NCBI GenBank assembly: GCA_902492455.1
Contig: CABULH010000020.1
Location: forward strand, 1 to 60,601
Length of the DNA: 60,601 bases
Source of the DNA: an uncultured Oscillospiraceae bacterium
GTDB lineage: Bacteria > Bacillota > Clostridia > Oscillospirales > Acutalibacteraceae
Direction: 5' to 3'
Translations under genes and position numbers: made by a program
In this document: positions 47,020 to 54,855 of the stretch, piece after piece
Layout of the letters: the number at the start of each line of letters is the position of its first letter
Position numbering within the stretch: the first letter of the stretch is position 1
Notes under the pieces: generated by a model
The model's database searches: none
Told to the model about the DNA's origin: nothing
The model's input: only the letters and a program-made list of their open reading frames with translations

Positions 47020-48708
47020 TTACTTCAGGCCGTTCTCATACTGCTGGATCATTTTCTTGCTAATGTGTCCAGAACGTAGTTCGTGCCGGTTGTACTTAAT
47101 ATCCGCAAAAATTCCCATTTTTAATAGAATCGTTAGCTTCATGGATTGATCGTCGATGGAGGTAACATTAATACGTTCTATAACCGTTTTAATAATATCA
47201 TCCATTTGTTCATCGGTCATTTCATTTATATCTGGATCAGCCGCAAAGAGCTTTGTAAAAAAATCCCGAATTTCTTGCAATCCTTTCACATATTCCTTTT
47301 CTGCTTCTTTGTCTCTTTCCAGATCGTTAATCTTTTGTTCTAACTCACTTATATCAGCGTTAAGGCTATCATTCCTCCTGCCGAATTCTACTTTTGTAAT
47401 CATGTCGTCGGTATAAAGTTCCAGCAATTTGTCTTTTTTCCGGCATAGTTTATCCATTTTTTCCTTTGCGCTTTTGATTTTTGCTTGTACATCAGTTGTA
47501 GTATCCGTGGACTTGAAAATATCAATAAATTCATTAATATACCCTTCCATATCATCCGAAATAGACAGTATATAAGTCTTTAATATTTTGTAAAGTTCGG
47601 CCTCGTAAATAGCGATTGAACTACAGGCTTTATAGCCGTGCCGCTTTTTTTCAGAACAAATCCATTGATATACCGGAGCGCCGCCAATCGGCGTATGGGA
47701 TGTCCGCCAATATGGCTGATCGTGGCCGACACACCATATTTTCCCGGTCAAACAGCTTTTGTTTTTTAGACTGTGCTTGTGGTCCTTTACGCTGTTGCTT
47801 CTAACAGCGTATACTTGATTTGCACGATCCCATATTTCTTCCTCAACAATCGCTGGAACGATCTCGCCGGAATCATCCTTATACATCGTCCATTCCTCTT
47901 GTGGCAAAAATCGTTGTTCTTTTGTTCGATAATCCACGATTTTGACCTTGCCGCCTACATAGTATCCTTTGTACTTCGGATTCTGAATAATGTTGTGAAT
48001 TGTATTGTGCATAATCTTTGTATCGTTACGGCTACGGTATCCCCGATCATACAATATCTTTTCAATCGCCCTAGAACTATATTCACCCGTAGCGTAGAGA
48101 TCAAATATTAGGCGTATCATTTCCGCTTCTTGTTCATTTATTGTCAAACGTCCATCCAACTTGTCATACCCAAATATTCGGCTATTTCCAAGCACAACAC
48201 CGTTCTGAATACTGCGGGCGTGACCGAATCGCACCCGTTCTGACAGTTTGCGAACTTCGTCCTGCGCGATACTGGACATGATAGTAAGCCGCAGTTCACT
48301 GTCTGTATCAATGGTGCAGATGTTGTCCGACTGGAAAAACACCCCCACCCCCGAATGTAAAAGCTCACGGGTATATGATAAGCTGTCTAACGTATTCCTC
48401 GCAAAACGTGATACCTCTTTAGTGATAATCAGATCAAACTTACCTGCTTTTGCGTCTTGAACCATTCGCAAAAAATCTTCCCGTGTTTCGGTGGTCTCAC
48501 CCCGGATTTTGTCCTTGTATCCGTCTACATATGTCCAATTAGGAACTTTTTGGATAAATTCCGTAAAATAGCCAATCTGATTGGCGATTGAGTTTAGCTG
48601 CTCGTCCGTTTTCGAGCTAACGCGCGCATAAAATGTTACTCTTAGCGGCATATCGTATATTGTGAGCCGTTCCGCTTTCATTCGACTGGCAACCTCATAT
48701 ATATCCAT
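47020..48708 (-). CDS. Large serine recombinase (element integrase/excisionase)
   Basis: A 562-residue site-specific recombinase that would integrate and excise the element. Residues 20-165 are the resolvase catalytic domain, with the nucleophile Ser31 in FYARVSSKTDEQ, then KEVSRFARN and SSIAQDEVRKLSERVRFG. Residues 180-290 are the Recombinase domain (IFGYDKLDGRLTINEQEAEM). A zinc ribbon follows (CLTGKIWCVGH, then CSEKKRHGYKACSS) and a coiled coil (about 420-480, EKMDKLCRKKDKLLELY). Length and layout are those of TndX/TnpX-type integrases. AAGGAG lies nine bases before the ATG. The gene points outward to the left end, as usual in such elements. Confidence 0.95.
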   Translation of the reverse strand: MDIYEVASRMKAERLTIYDMPLRVTFYARVSSKTDEQLNSIANQIGYFTEFIQKVPNWTYVDGYKDKIRGETTETREDFLRMVQDAKAGKFDLIITKEVSRFARNTLDSLSYTRELLHSGVGVFFQSDNICTIDTDSELRLTIMSSIAQDEVRKLSERVRFGHARSIQNGVVLGNSRIFGYDKLDGRLTINEQEAEMIRLIFDLYATGEYSSRAIEKILYDRGYRSRNDTKIMHNTIHNIIQNPKYKGYYVGGKVKIVDYRTKEQRFLPQEEWTMYKDDSGEIVPAIVEEEIWDRANQVYAVRSNSVKDHKHSLKNKSCLTGKIWCVGHDQPYWRTSHTPIGGAPVYQWICSEKKRHGYKACSSIAIYEAELYKILKTYILSISDDMEGYINEFIDIFKSTDTTTDVQAKIKSAKEKMDKLCRKKDKLLELYTDDMITKVEFGRRNDSLNADISELEQKINDLERDKEAEKEYVKGLQEIRDFFTKLFAADPDINEMTDEQMDDIIKTVIERINVTSIDDQSMKLTILLKMGIFADIKYNRHELRSGHISKKMIQQYENGLK

Positions 48709-48752
48709 ACTTCCCCACTCCTTATTTACTGTATTGGTAACATTATATAATT

Positions 48753-48781
48753 ATTATACCATGACAATTTCATGATGTAAA
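48753..48781 (-). promoter_or_regulatory. Promoter of the serine recombinase
   Basis: Minus strand TTTACA (48776-48781), 17 bases, TATAAT (48753-48758); the leader is about 38 bases. Confidence 0.7.
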
Positions 48782-48927
48782 GTGAGACGCTTTTCAAAAT
48801 TCTGTAATGTTACACCAAGGGGGAAGTGTCGAATATCCTAACTCCCGCCCAAAGGGAATGGGTTTCCCCCAAACCCCCTTCCCACCCCCTCCGGGGGGAG
48901 ATTACAAGCTGGGGGAAGATATAGGTT

Positions 48928-48957
48928 AAGGCGTCCGAAACGATTCGGACGCCTTTT
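48928..48957 (+). terminator. Terminator/attenuator before the first rightward element gene
   Basis: AAGGCGTCCGAA (48928-48939) pairs with TTCGGACGCCTT (48944-48955), followed by TTT. It stands 30 bases before the DUF3991/toprim start, so it either isolates the operon from transcription arriving from the left or attenuates it. Upstream at 48818-48905 lie runs of C and G (CCCCC, GGGGGG) of unclear role. Confidence 0.8.
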
Positions 48958-48986
48958 TATTGTCCAATTATAAGGAGGAATCATCC

Positions 48987-49928
48987 ATGACACCCTACAC
49001 ACCCGAGCAGATCACGGAAGTAAAGCGGATTGATCTATTGTCGTATCTGCAAGCCCGCCGTCCGGACGAACTCATCCGCGCAGGCCCGCACGAATACCGC
49101 ACCAAAACCCACAGCAGCCTTGTCATTTCCAATGGCAAATGGCGGTGGTGCCGGGGAGGCCTCGGCGGCACAACGGCCTTGCAGTATCTTATCAAAGTGG
49201 AGGGCTATCCTTTTTTGAAAGCCATGGAGGAATTGAGCGGCACACCTTCCCTCCAGCCTGTCAGTAGACCATCGAATATGCCGGAGGGGATTTTCAAGTT
49301 GCCGCCAGCCAATCAGACCAACGCCCATGTCCGCGCGTATCTCCGTTCCCGTGGAATCAGCGACGCGGTGCTCGACTACTGCCTGGAAAGCCGCTGTCTA
49401 TATGAATACGCCGCCTATGCCAAAAAGGGGCCTTATGCGGGCCGCCTAATCGGCTTTGACTGCGTGTTTGTGGGCTTTGACTTGGCGGGAATTGCCCGTT
49501 TTGCCTGTATGCGGGCGGCAAGCAACCGCTCTGATTTTCGCCATGACGTGGACTTTTCCAAAAAAGATTTTAGCTTCTGTCTCCCAGCGGAACAGCCTAA
49601 TAATCCTTGCGTGGCAGTATGTGAGGCACCCATCGACGCGCTTTCCCATGCCACGCTTGCGGCGCGGTATAGGGGAAACTGGCGGGACACGCACCGTCTG
49701 GCGTTGGCCGGAGATTCCCTGCTTGCCCTGCGCCGCTTTTTGGCCGATCACCCGCAGATCTCTATTATTGACATCTGTACAGACAACGACCCTACAGGCA
49801 GGCGGATTGCCGCCGACATTCATGACTTGTACGACAACCGCTATACCGTCCGCGACCGCTTTCCGCCAAAGGGTAAGGATTACAACGACTATCTGATGAT
49901 GAGGAAAGAAAGGAGCCAAACCCGATGA
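48987..49928 (+). CDS. DUF3991 and toprim domain protein (primase-like)
   Basis: A 313-residue protein. The N-terminal 85 residues resemble a primase zinc-finger-like region without its cysteines (EYRTKTHSSLVISNGKWRWC); DUF3991 follows (RAYLRSRGISDAVLDYCLES). The C-terminal half is a toprim domain with Glu in VAVCEAPIDALS and Asp-x-Asp in IDICTDNDPTGRR. Such proteins are common on conjugative elements and may help DNA replication or strand processing after transfer; activity is not proven. AAGGAGG lies eight bases before the ATG. It overlaps the next gene by four bases (ATGA). Confidence 0.88.
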   Translation: MTPYTPEQITEVKRIDLLSYLQARRPDELIRAGPHEYRTKTHSSLVISNGKWRWCRGGLGGTTALQYLIKVEGYPFLKAMEELSGTPSLQPVSRPSNMPEGIFKLPPANQTNAHVRAYLRSRGISDAVLDYCLESRCLYEYAAYAKKGPYAGRLIGFDCVFVGFDLAGIARFACMRAASNRSDFRHDVDFSKKDFSFCLPAEQPNNPCVAVCEAPIDALSHATLAARYRGNWRDTHRLALAGDSLLALRRFLADHPQISIIDICTDNDPTGRRIAADIHDLYDNRYTVRDRFPPKGKDYNDYLMMRKERSQTR

Positions 49929-50299
49929 AAAGACCGTTAATCTATGTGTGCTCCCGTTACAGTGAGGGAGACAGCCGTCTGGAGGATATCCGCCGAGCAG
50001 GTCGGTATTGCCGCCAGCTCTATGAGGCGGGATACACTCCGATAGCTCCGCATATCCTTTTTCCGCAATTTCTGGACGGCAGTATTCCGGAAGAAAAGCA
50101 GGATTTTCGATGTATGTCCTTGTTAATCATGCGCCGCTGTTCTGCGTTGGTTTTATGCGATGTTGAACCGGATAATAGCATGATGGATATTATTCAGAAC
50201 GCCCAACGTTATCATATCTTTTGCACCACCCTGGATGGTATGTTGACCGTGCAATCTCTCATCCATAGCAGCAAGCCAGAAATCAATGCCGATATGTAA
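49925..50299 (+). CDS. DUF7768/DUF4406-like protein (nucleoside deoxyribosyltransferase-like fold)
   Basis: A 124-residue protein. PLIYVCSRYSEGD, the helix RRAGRYCRQLYEAGYTPIAP and the following hydrophobic ALVLCDVE match a small family with a Rossmann-like nucleoside 2-deoxyribosyltransferase-type fold, frequent on plasmids and conjugative elements. No function is known. The ATG overlaps the stop of the toprim gene. A palindromic repeat (copy 1) begins on its stop codon. Confidence 0.78.
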   Translation: MKRPLIYVCSRYSEGDSRLEDIRRAGRYCRQLYEAGYTPIAPHILFPQFLDGSIPEEKQDFRCMSLLIMRRCSALVLCDVEPDNSMMDIIQNAQRYHIFCTTLDGMLTVQSLIHSSKPEINADM

Positions 50300-50323
50300 C
50301 CTTCCGTCCATTTGGCGGGAGGT
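50299..50323. repeat. Dispersed palindrome, copy 1
   Basis: Arms ACCTTCCGTCCA and TGGCGGGAGGT. It begins on the last A of the TAA stop at 50297-50299 and is followed by AAGGAGG and the DUF3560 start. Two of its departures from the consensus would still pair as U-G in RNA. Confidence 0.85.
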
Positions 50324-50345
50324 TGTTTGAAAGGAGGATATATTT

Positions 50346-51164
50346 ATGGACTATGAAGAAAAGAAGCAGGCGCGTATTGACCGACTCCACGCCAAGACCC
50401 AAAAGTTGGAGGAAGAAAGCCGCGCCTTATTTGAAAGCGGCGATAAGATGTTAAATGCTATTCCTATGGGCCAACCGCTCGTCAGTCAATCCCTGCGTTC
50501 CTACCATGCACGGGCTGTGAGTAAGATCGACCGATCTATGGAAATTCGTGAAAAGGCAGAGTATTATCGTCAAAAAGCAGAAGCGATGGAAAAAAACACC
50601 GCCATATATTCCGACGATCCTAATGCGATTACCAAACTGCAAGAAAAACTAGCGCAATGCGAGGCAAAACAGGAGTATATGAAAGCGGCTAATCGCTATT
50701 ATCGCAAAAACGGCACCATGCAGGGATATGAAGAAATCAAAGACGAGGAGGCAGGGCAATTAGATCAGAATATCAGGGATGATTACTCAAGGGAAAACAT
50801 TCCGTATCCCTCCTATAAGTTGAGCTATAATAATGCGAACATACGACGACTTCGGGAACGAATCAAATCCCTGTCGCAAAATATGAAATTTGTAGGTTGG
50901 GAATTTTCAGACGGAAAGGCCGTCGCGAATACTGAGATAATGCGTTTACAATTGATATTTGACGAACGACCAGATGAAGAAAAAAGATGTATTCTCAAAC
51001 AAAACGGATTCCGCTGGAGCCCGTCGGAAGGGGCATGGCAGCGGCTTTTAAACGATAACGCCATCTATGCCGCCGGACGGATAGACTTCATCCAGCCCCT
51101 ATCCGGCGAAAGGCCATCCCAGCTTCAACGCAAAACCACCCGATCACAAGGCAACGCCCGCTGA
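50346..51164 (+). CDS. DUF3560 family protein
   Basis: A 272-residue soluble protein found on conjugative elements. The DUF3560 core is clear: GQPLVSQSLRSYHARAVSKI, MEIREKAEYYRQKAEAMEKN, YSDDPNAITKLQEKL. The N-terminal half is mostly charged helix. The C-terminal part (FDERPDEEKRCILKQNGFRW, then SPSEGAWQRLL) resembles the tail found in many such proteins and may bind DNA. Function unknown. AAGGAGG precedes the ATG. The palindrome copy 2 starts on its TGA. Confidence 0.88.
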   Translation: MDYEEKKQARIDRLHAKTQKLEEESRALFESGDKMLNAIPMGQPLVSQSLRSYHARAVSKIDRSMEIREKAEYYRQKAEAMEKNTAIYSDDPNAITKLQEKLAQCEAKQEYMKAANRYYRKNGTMQGYEEIKDEEAGQLDQNIRDDYSRENIPYPSYKLSYNNANIRRLRERIKSLSQNMKFVGWEFSDGKAVANTEIMRLQLIFDERPDEEKRCILKQNGFRWSPSEGAWQRLLNDNAIYAAGRIDFIQPLSGERPSQLQRKTTRSQGNAR

Positions 51165-51188
51165 CCTCCCGCCAAATTGACGGGAAGC
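51164..51188. repeat. Dispersed palindrome, copy 2
   Basis: Arms ACCTCCCGCCAA and TTGACGGGAAGC around one A. It begins on the last base of the TGA stop at 51162-51164 and is followed by AAGGAG and the next gene. Confidence 0.9.
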
Positions 51189-51214
51189 TCCGTGTGAAAG
51201 GAGAAAATATATTT

Positions 51215-51976
51215 ATGGCAGAAGAAAAAATCTACACAATACTAAACTTTGGTGATCAACTTACTACAGGTAGAGAAATTAAAATCAACCACCATATTTA
51301 TTGCGATTTTTCAACAGAACATTTTTCCCCTCTTATTTCACAACCGGTAGATATATTGCAAAAAATGCGCGATGATAGTGCCGAGCAAGAGACTAGCATA
51401 TTTATTAAACTACAAAAAGCAACAGATGAGTGGGCGGAAAGGGCAGCACAAACACAGTTAATTGATAAAGCAATCGAATATGTAATAACACCCGCCGTAA
51501 AGCATACATCAAATGAGTGGATTAAGGATGAATATGGTAATTACTCAAAAAGCAATATGGTGTACTGTATGAATTACGAAATCCGTGAGGTTCCTAGATA
51601 TGATAGAATGTTGAAAAAAAGCACTCCTATAGCATGGATAGTATCATGGGATGTCAATGTACAAAATCCAGGTAAAATTTATCATCCTACTCAAATCGCT
51701 GGGCAAAAAAATAAAGAATTTGATAACAAAGAATCGCTGGAAAAATATCTACAAGGTCGTATCAAAGCGTATACTCATTTATTTACCGAAATCTCCCCGG
51801 CTATTCCTAAAATCTATAAAAAATTTTTTTGCGTTAACGACCAGCTCCTGCCAGGATATTCGCTACAAACCGAACAAGAAATATCCGCTGTACATGACAG
51901 GAGCAACGATTTATCGGACAAGCAATCCTCCTCCAAAGCACATAATCACCACCAAAGACGAGATAAAAGCCGCTGA
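51215..51976 (+). CDS. Uncharacterised AT-rich element gene
   Basis: A 253-residue soluble protein that I do not recognise. It begins MAEEKIYTILNFGDQLTTGR; a long helical region (residues 40-95) is followed by a mixed region with NYEIREVPRYDRMLKKSTPI and AWIVSWDVNVQNPGKIYHP. No membrane segment, signal or known motif is seen. The tail is Ser/His/Lys-rich. Codon use is much more AT-rich than in the flanking transfer genes, so it may be a later insertion into the element. The ATG is eleven bases after AAGGAG; a GTG seven codons earlier overlaps that site. Palindrome copy 3 starts on its TGA. Confidence 0.75.
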   Translation: MAEEKIYTILNFGDQLTTGREIKINHHIYCDFSTEHFSPLISQPVDILQKMRDDSAEQETSIFIKLQKATDEWAERAAQTQLIDKAIEYVITPAVKHTSNEWIKDEYGNYSKSNMVYCMNYEIREVPRYDRMLKKSTPIAWIVSWDVNVQNPGKIYHPTQIAGQKNKEFDNKESLEKYLQGRIKAYTHLFTEISPAIPKIYKKFFCVNDQLLPGYSLQTEQEISAVHDRSNDLSDKQSSSKAHNHHQRRDKSR

Positions 51977-52000
51977 CCTCCCGCCAATTTAGCGGGAGGT
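51976..52000. repeat. Dispersed palindrome, copy 3
   Basis: Arms ACCTCCCGCCAA and TTAGCGGGAGGT around one T. It begins on the last base of the TGA stop at 51974-51976 and opens the oriT candidate region. Confidence 0.9.
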
Positions 52001-52014
52001 TTCTTTCCGCCAGC

Positions 52015-52205
52015 GTGTAACGAAAAATCCCCAGAGTGGTAGGGGCGCGGCGGAGCCGCGCCTGTAACAGCAAGCACGGCATTTTGACGGCAAATGCCAC
52101 TTGTTAGGGGAGCACCCCTAAAACCCTTTCCTAACGCAATAAATGCGCTGCAAAACCACCCACCAATTAAACGCACCGAGCCGCTGGTGAAAACCGGCGG
52201 CTTGG
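52015..52205 (+). other. Candidate origin of transfer (oriT)
   Basis: A 190-base non-coding stretch directly before mobC and the relaxase gene, the usual place for oriT. It holds three inverted repeats: GGCGCGGC with GCCGCGCC (52044-52062), TTAGGGG with CCCCTAA around AGCA (52104-52121), and AGCCGC with GCGGCT (52179-52202). The segment around 52095-52125 (ACTTGTTAGGGG and CCCCTAAAACCC) looks like the hairpin-plus-nick layout of MOBP origins, but the nick site is not established. Confidence 0.55.
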
Positions 52206-52227
52206 TTTATGCCCGAAAGGAGGCCCC

Positions 52228-52533
52228 ATGTCAAAGAAAATCAAAATCAGCGTCCGGCTGACGGAAACAGAACACGCCCATCTGAAAGAGCAATCCGCCA
52301 ACGCCGGACTAAAAATGGAACCCTTTGTCCGCCGCCTGATTATGGCGCAGGAAATCCGCCCGCGTCCGCCGGACAGCTACGCCGCCCTGCTGCGGGAGCT
52401 GTCGGCCATCGGCAACAATATCAATCAGCTTGCCCGCGTAGCCAACAGCACCCACGAGGTCACACCGGAACAACTCATACAGGCGCGATATCTGGCCGGG
52501 GCCGCGTGGCGGCTGCTGAAGGAAAGGATGTAA
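52228..52533 (+). CDS. MobC-type relaxosome accessory protein
   Basis: A 101-residue DNA-binding mobilisation protein. The N-terminal part looks like a ribbon-helix-helix (KIKISVRLTETEHAHLKEQS); the C-terminal part has the MobC pattern LLRELSAIGNNINQLARVAN. It would bind oriT and help the relaxase nick. AGGAGG lies four bases before the ATG. It stops two bases before the relaxase ATG, so the two are translated together. Confidence 0.92.
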   Translation: MSKKIKISVRLTETEHAHLKEQSANAGLKMEPFVRRLIMAQEIRPRPPDSYAALLRELSAIGNNINQLARVANSTHEVTPEQLIQARYLAGAAWRLLKERM

Positions 52534-52535
52534 CT

Positions 52536-53921
52536 ATGGCCGTGTCAAAAATCATCGTCGTGCGCTCCCGCCTCGACCGGTGTTTGGCGTATATCCGCAA
52601 CCCGGACAAAACCACTCTGTCGCTGGAACTGGACAGCGCGGCGGCTCCCACGCAAACCGAAACCATCTGCCTGGAAACCGCTTTTAACTGCCAGTTGGAA
52701 ACCGCATACCGGGAAATGGTCGAAACCAAAGCCCGCTGGGGCAAGGAGGGAATCGACCATGTACAGGGATATCACATCATCCAGTCGTTTGCTCCCGGCG
52801 AGGTCACGCCGGAGCAGGCCCACGCCATCGGCACGGAGTTTGTCCGCCGGTATCTGGCCGGACAGTATGAGGCCGTTGTCACCACCCATCTCGACCAAGA
52901 TCACCTACATAACCATATTCTATTTAATCCGGTATCCTTGTTAGACGGCCACATGTACCGCAACAATTTTGCCGACTATTTCCGAGATATCCGTGGTGTA
53001 ACGGACGAATTATGCAAGGAAAATGGCCTGTCTATCGTAGAACCGAAAGGGCATGGAAAATCCTACATCGAATGGAAGGACGAAAACGAAGGCAAGCCCA
53101 CCCTGCGCGGCATGGTAAAAGCCGACGTGGATACGGCCATCCGTGAAGCCTATACCCTCTCCGTTTTTCTTGACGCCCTGCGCAAACAGGGCTATGCGGT
53201 AAAAACCGAGGGCAAGTATATGGCGGTACGCCCACCCGGCGGCTCCCGGTATATCCGGCTGAAATCGCTGGGAGAGGATTACACGGAAGAGGCCATCCGG
53301 CAGCGGATTTCAGAGCAGCGGGAGGCCCCGGCCTCCCGACAGGCTGGGGAGAAGAAACCGACAATGGGCGGCAAAGGGACTTCCCGCCAAATTGGCGGGA
53401 AGTCCCCGGCAGCGTTCCGGCTCCCCTCCCGTCTGCCATATCGCGGCCCGTTCCCTATGCGCCGAAAGCTGACAGGCTTCCCGGCGCTGTATTTTCGCTA
53501 CTTGTATCTGCTAAGGCGAATACACCAGAATCAAGCTCCCCTGCGAATCGCCGCCTCTCTCCGTCCGGAAGTGATAAAACTGCGCCGCTATATCCGGCAA
53601 TATCAATATATCCGACAGCACCATATCACCACGGCGGCGGAGCTGGCCGCCAAGCGGGAGGAACTGCAAGCACAGGTTGCCGAACTGACCGCCCAACGCA
53701 AGCCCTTGTACAAGGAGATTCGACGGACAGATGGTGCGGCGGCGCAGTCCATCCGCGAAAAAATACGGACGCTGACAGGTGAACTGCGCACCGCCCGATG
53801 GGAACTATCCATCTGCGCGGCCATTGCAGAGGACACATCCGCCATCCGGCAGAACCTATCGCAGACAACATCCATTCACGAAAGTAAAAAGGAGGCATAT
53901 CGCTATGAGTATCGGCGCTGA
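52536..53921 (+). CDS. MOBP-family relaxase
   Basis: A 461-residue DNA-nicking enzyme that starts transfer. The catalytic Tyr is probably Tyr19 (CLAYIRNPDKT). The HUH metal motif is His118-x4-His123-x-His125 (THLDQDHLHNH). These place it in the VirD2-like MOBP group. Residues 281-291 are encoded by a perfect palindrome (copy 4) and form a linker (GTSRQIGGKSP) between the nuclease domain and a helical C-terminal region rich in Arg and coiled coil (about 370-460). The palindrome therefore interrupts the coding sequence without breaking the frame. The gene overlaps the next by 17 bases. Confidence 0.93.
   Translation: MAVSKIIVVRSRLDRCLAYIRNPDKTTLSLELDSAAAPTQTETICLETAFNCQLETAYREMVETKARWGKEGIDHVQGYHIIQSFAPGEVTPEQAHAIGTEFVRRYLAGQYEAVVTTHLDQDHLHNHILFNPVSLLDGHMYRNNFADYFRDIRGVTDELCKENGLSIVEPKGHGKSYIEWKDENEGKPTLRGMVKADVDTAIREAYTLSVFLDALRKQGYAVKTEGKYMAVRPPGGSRYIRLKSLGEDYTEEAIRQRISEQREAPASRQAGEKKPTMGGKGTSRQIGGKSPAAFRLPSRLPYRGPFPMRRKLTGFPALYFRYLYLLRRIHQNQAPLRIAASLRPEVIKLRRYIRQYQYIRQHHITTAAELAAKREELQAQVAELTAQRKPLYKEIRRTDGAAAQSIREKIRTLTGELRTARWELSICAAIAEDTSAIRQNLSQTTSIHESKKEAYRYEYRR
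53376..53406. repeat. Dispersed palindrome, copy 4 (inside the relaxase gene)
   Basis: A perfect 15+1+15 palindrome: GGGACTTCCCGCCAA and its complement around a single A. It holds the 25-base core of the repeat family and lies in-frame within the relaxase coding sequence. Confidence 0.95.
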
Positions 53922-54849
53922 CGCGGCAGATCAAATGGTACGGGAAGGTATCCAGATCACCGAATCCGCCGTCCGTCTGGCGGCATTGGGCGCAAAGAAT
54001 CTGGCGGCCCTGCTGATTGCCCTGGTCGCCAGCCCCAAAAGCCGGGGAGCCACCACCGCCCGGCGGCTGGTGAAAAGCGGCCAATCGCTACTGCCCGTCC
54101 CCATCCCGAAAAAATATCAGAGGAAATTCAAAAGAGAGGCAAAGCTGTATGGCATTTTGTATGCGCCCATCCAAGGGCAGGATACGGTGTTAATTCCCGC
54201 CAATCAAGCCGCCCTGATTAACCAAGTAAAGGAAAACATCGGCTGCCCGCCGGTGTCGCTGGACGGCGAACAACGGGTCGAACCTCTGCCCCGGCGCGGC
54301 TTGTTTGAACGCCGGATGGGGGCCGTCCGCGCCAACCCCGCCGCGGAACGGCTGGAGGAAATGGGGGCGGAAAATCTGGCGGCGCTGGTGCTGACGATGG
54401 CAACCGGCAGTAAAAAAGACCGGGCGGAGCTCAAAAAGCTGTCCGGGATTCTGACGAACAAGGAAGGGATTAAAACCTATACCCTGCCCCCCGAAAGCTA
54501 TGCGGCTGTGCGGGAACAAGCCGCCACCTTTGAGGTGCCCTGTTGCGGAATCGCTGGGCCGGATACCCACTCCTTGATTGTGCGGCAGGAGGATGGCCGG
54601 AAACTGGACGCCATCTTGCGCAATTTAGACGTGACCCCGGCCCGTAGGCCGGAACCCACGCCAAAAAACAGCTTGTCCCGTGCTCCGTCCGAACGAGAAT
54701 CCGGCGAGCGCGGGACTGGCTGGAACGAACCGGCAAGGGCTGACCGCTCGTCGATCAAGCCCAGGATGTCGGCGGCCAAAAATAAAGCGGCGGCCATGCG
54801 GGCCGCTACACAGCGACTGCGGCCCGCGCCGTCCACAGAAAGGGGATAA
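53905..54849 (+). CDS. PcfB/DUF3801 family protein with two repeats
   Basis: A 314-residue protein of the transfer region. The DUF3801 (PcfB) domain is seen at residues 1-110: ESAVRLAALGAKNLAALLIA, then KRKFKREAKLYGILYAPI. A second, similar unit begins around 145 (AAERLEEMGAENLAALVLTM, then YAAVREQAATFEVPCCGI), so the protein looks internally duplicated. PcfB proteins work with the coupling ATPase to recruit the relaxosome. The C-terminal 60 residues are basic and disordered. The ATG has AAAGGAGG upstream and lies in the last codons of the relaxase gene. Confidence 0.88.
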   Translation: MSIGADAADQMVREGIQITESAVRLAALGAKNLAALLIALVASPKSRGATTARRLVKSGQSLLPVPIPKKYQRKFKREAKLYGILYAPIQGQDTVLIPANQAALINQVKENIGCPPVSLDGEQRVEPLPRRGLFERRMGAVRANPAAERLEEMGAENLAALVLTMATGSKKDRAELKKLSGILTNKEGIKTYTLPPESYAAVREQAATFEVPCCGIAGPDTHSLIVRQEDGRKLDAILRNLDVTPARRPEPTPKNSLSRAPSERESGERGTGWNEPARADRSSIKPRMSAAKNKAAAMRAATQRLRPAPSTERG

Positions 54850-54855
54850 CCAATC

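Noticed and set aside
48818..48905. Runs of C and G that might be a second oriT or a G-quadruplex
   Set aside because: No clear inverted repeat or nick-like motif, and no relaxase gene beside it; too weak to call.
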